Assembly (NCBI GenBank): GCA_047604965.1
Contig: JASGGQ010000132.1
Coordinates: forward strand, 1-7,102
Direction: 5' to 3'
Length of the DNA stretch: 7,102 nucleotides
Source: JAGIBJ01 sp047604965
Lineage (GTDB): Bacteria; Actinomycetota; Thermoleophilia; Solirubrobacterales; Solirubrobacteraceae
Positions 5,919-7,102 of the stretch are shown here, piece after piece. The notes beneath the pieces are model-generated. The model did not search any database. It worked only from the letters and a program-made list of their open reading frames with translations, and was not told the origin of the DNA. A program made the translations under genes and the position numbers. Position 1 is the first letter of the stretch, and each line of letters begins with the position of its first letter.

Positions 5919-7102
5919 AGCAGGGTGGGGCGGGTGACGCTGCCCGCGTCGGGGATGATGCCGGCCGCGTCGGTGTCGAGCCACTGCTCCAGCAGCGCGG
6001 AGTACAGGCCGCGAAAGTCAGCGGTCGCACGGAGATTGCCGTCGCGCATCAGCCCCGAGTCGGTGGCGCCGTACGCCTTGAGCCCGGGGAATTCGCCGAT
6101 CAACCCCTGCTGAACGTTCTTGCCGATCACGAAGGCGTTCCCGGCGGCGCCATGGTCGCAGCCGGCCGAGCCGTTTTCCTGTGGCCGGCGACCGAACTCG
6201 CTCCACACCAACATCACCACGCGGTCATCTTCGCCGCGCGCCTGAAGGTCGGCCCAGAATGCCCGGATCGCTTCGGTTGTGATGCGCAGGTTCGTGGCGA
6301 GTGTCGCCGCTTCGGCGCTGTGCGTGTCGTAGCTGCCGTGGGCACGCAGCGCGACGGTGCGCACCGGCAGCCCGCTGCCGTTAATGCGCGTGCCCAGCAG
6401 ACGCGCGACATCTTGAAGCTGGGCGACGAAGGTGCTGTCGTCGGTCGGGTAGGCGACCGTCGGCTGCGCCGTTTGCGCTGCGAGTGCGAGGTCGTCGACC
6501 AGTTGGAGCGTCGCGCCGGACACCATCCGCGCCTGGTCGTGCTGTCCGTCGCCGCTAGCGCGGCTGGCGAGTAGGCGTAGCTCGTCGCCGACGGCGGTCT
6601 TCATGCGACCCCAGCTGGCGTAGTCGAGCGACAGATTGTCGATGTCGCTGATCGCCGCGACCGGCACGTTGGCGGTGGCGAGCGTCGGTGAGAGCGCGCC
6701 ACCCATCGTGACGCCTTGAATCGGTACGTCGGAGCTGCCGACTCGATCGAGGTAGCGGCCGAGCCAGCCGGTCGTACCGCCGGTGTCGAGCGCGCCGACC
6801 TCCCAGAAGTGGCGGCTTGTGAAGTGCGAGTAGTTCGCGTTGTCGTAGCCGATCGCCGGGGCGATCGCGACGCCAACCGAACTGTCGTCCCAGAGTGCAC
6901 GCAGGCCGGACGCTGACGGATGCCACGAGAGACTCGGGTCGGCGCTCAGCGGGGTGGTCGCGGAGCGGTCGATGCCCGCCGCAAGGCCGGGCCGCAGCGC
7001 TGCCAGGCGCGCCTCGTGGCGGGAATCGCTGCCGTATGGGATGAGGACCGAGAGCGCATCCCAGCCGCCGTCGACGAAGACGGAAACGATCACTTTGTGC
7101 TG
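5915..7102 (-). CDS. DUF1501 family secreted protein, 5'-partial
   Basis: The product belongs to the DUF1501 family: usually Tat-exported proteins with an alkaline phosphatase/sulfatase-like fold and no assigned reaction, often encoded beside DUF1800 proteins. Counting from the GTG at 7093, it shows VSVFVDGGWDALSVLIPYG (3-21) where the family has an F-x-x-GG-x-D-G/A-L strand. NYSHFTSRHFWE (87-98), GWLGRYLD (109-116), HGSYDTHS (252-259), VWSEFGRRPQENGSAGCDHG (296-315) and GLIGEFPGL (330-338) follow. The acidic and His residues in DTH and DHG are candidate metal ligands by analogy. The frame stays open to the window edge (three more codons, Q-H-K), and DUF1501 proteins normally carry a signal sequence before the first strand, so 7093 is probably not the start. 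The stop overlaps the cupredoxin GTG start by 4 bases. Confidence 0.88.
   Translation of the reverse strand, partial: QHKVIVSVFVDGGWDALSVLIPYGSDSRHEARLAALRPGLAAGIDRSATTPLSADPSLSWHPSASGLRALWDDSSVGVAIAPAIGYDNANYSHFTSRHFWEVGALDTGGTTGWLGRYLDRVGSSDVPIQGVTMGGALSPTLATANVPVAAISDIDNLSLDYASWGRMKTAVGDELRLLASRASGDGQHDQARMVSGATLQLVDDLALAAQTAQPTVAYPTDDSTFVAQLQDVARLLGTRINGSGLPVRTVALRAHGSYDTHSAEAATLATNLRITTEAIRAFWADLQARGEDDRVVMLVWSEFGRRPQENGSAGCDHGAAGNAFVIGKNVQQGLIGEFPGLKAYGATDSGLMRDGNLRATADFRGLYSALLEQWLDTDAAGIIPDAGSVTRPTLL

Overview
The window is very GC-rich (dense, strongly G/C-ending codons) and almost fully coding. It carries most of the pathway for the deazaflavin cofactor F420, next to a secreted DUF1501/cupredoxin gene pair. 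F420 genes together with a stand-alone CofE, an Fno-type F420:NADP oxidoreductase and Arg/Ala-rich secreted proteins suggest a deep-branching actinobacterium such as Thermoleophilia (Solirubrobacter/Conexibacter type). This is inference from gene content and style. A Chloroflexi-type F420 producer is the main alternative.

Layout, left to right. Positions 1-73 are almost pure C and look like a contig-end artefact. Positions 75-1316 (+) are cofH, the tyrosine-utilising radical SAM subunit of FO synthase, open at its 5' end. A short convergent gap (1317-1372) holds a 9-bp hairpin that could terminate both sides. On the minus strand follows a tight four-gene operon, read from right to left: npdG (fno), cofD, cofC, cofE (4549 down to 1373). 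Every junction in it is an ATGA stop/start overlap, so the genes are probably translationally coupled. CofC and CofD build and transfer the phospho-lactyl-type side chain onto FO, CofE adds glutamates, and NpdG exchanges hydride between F420 and NADP. CofG, the partner of CofH, is not in the window, nor is an FbiB-type nitroreductase domain.

An intergenic stretch (4550-4676) separates this operon from the next minus-strand genes. It contains a 12-bp inverted repeat with a 60-nt spacer and a run of six G-tracts on the + strand. Beyond it (4677-7102, minus) lie a DUF1501 protein, open at the right window edge, and a membrane-anchored protein ending in a type-1 copper (plastocyanin-like) domain behind a Thr/Pro linker. 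These two overlap by GTGA and so probably form one translationally coupled unit.

The points most worth following up are a perfect 19-bp hairpin inside the 5' end of cofC that encodes an extra Ala-rich N-terminal tail, an insertion of about 35 residues in CofH, the stand-alone CofE without its reductase partner, and the coupled DUF1501/cupredoxin pair. No RNA gene, CRISPR array, transposase or integrase was seen, and no gene-free stretch exceeds 300 bases.
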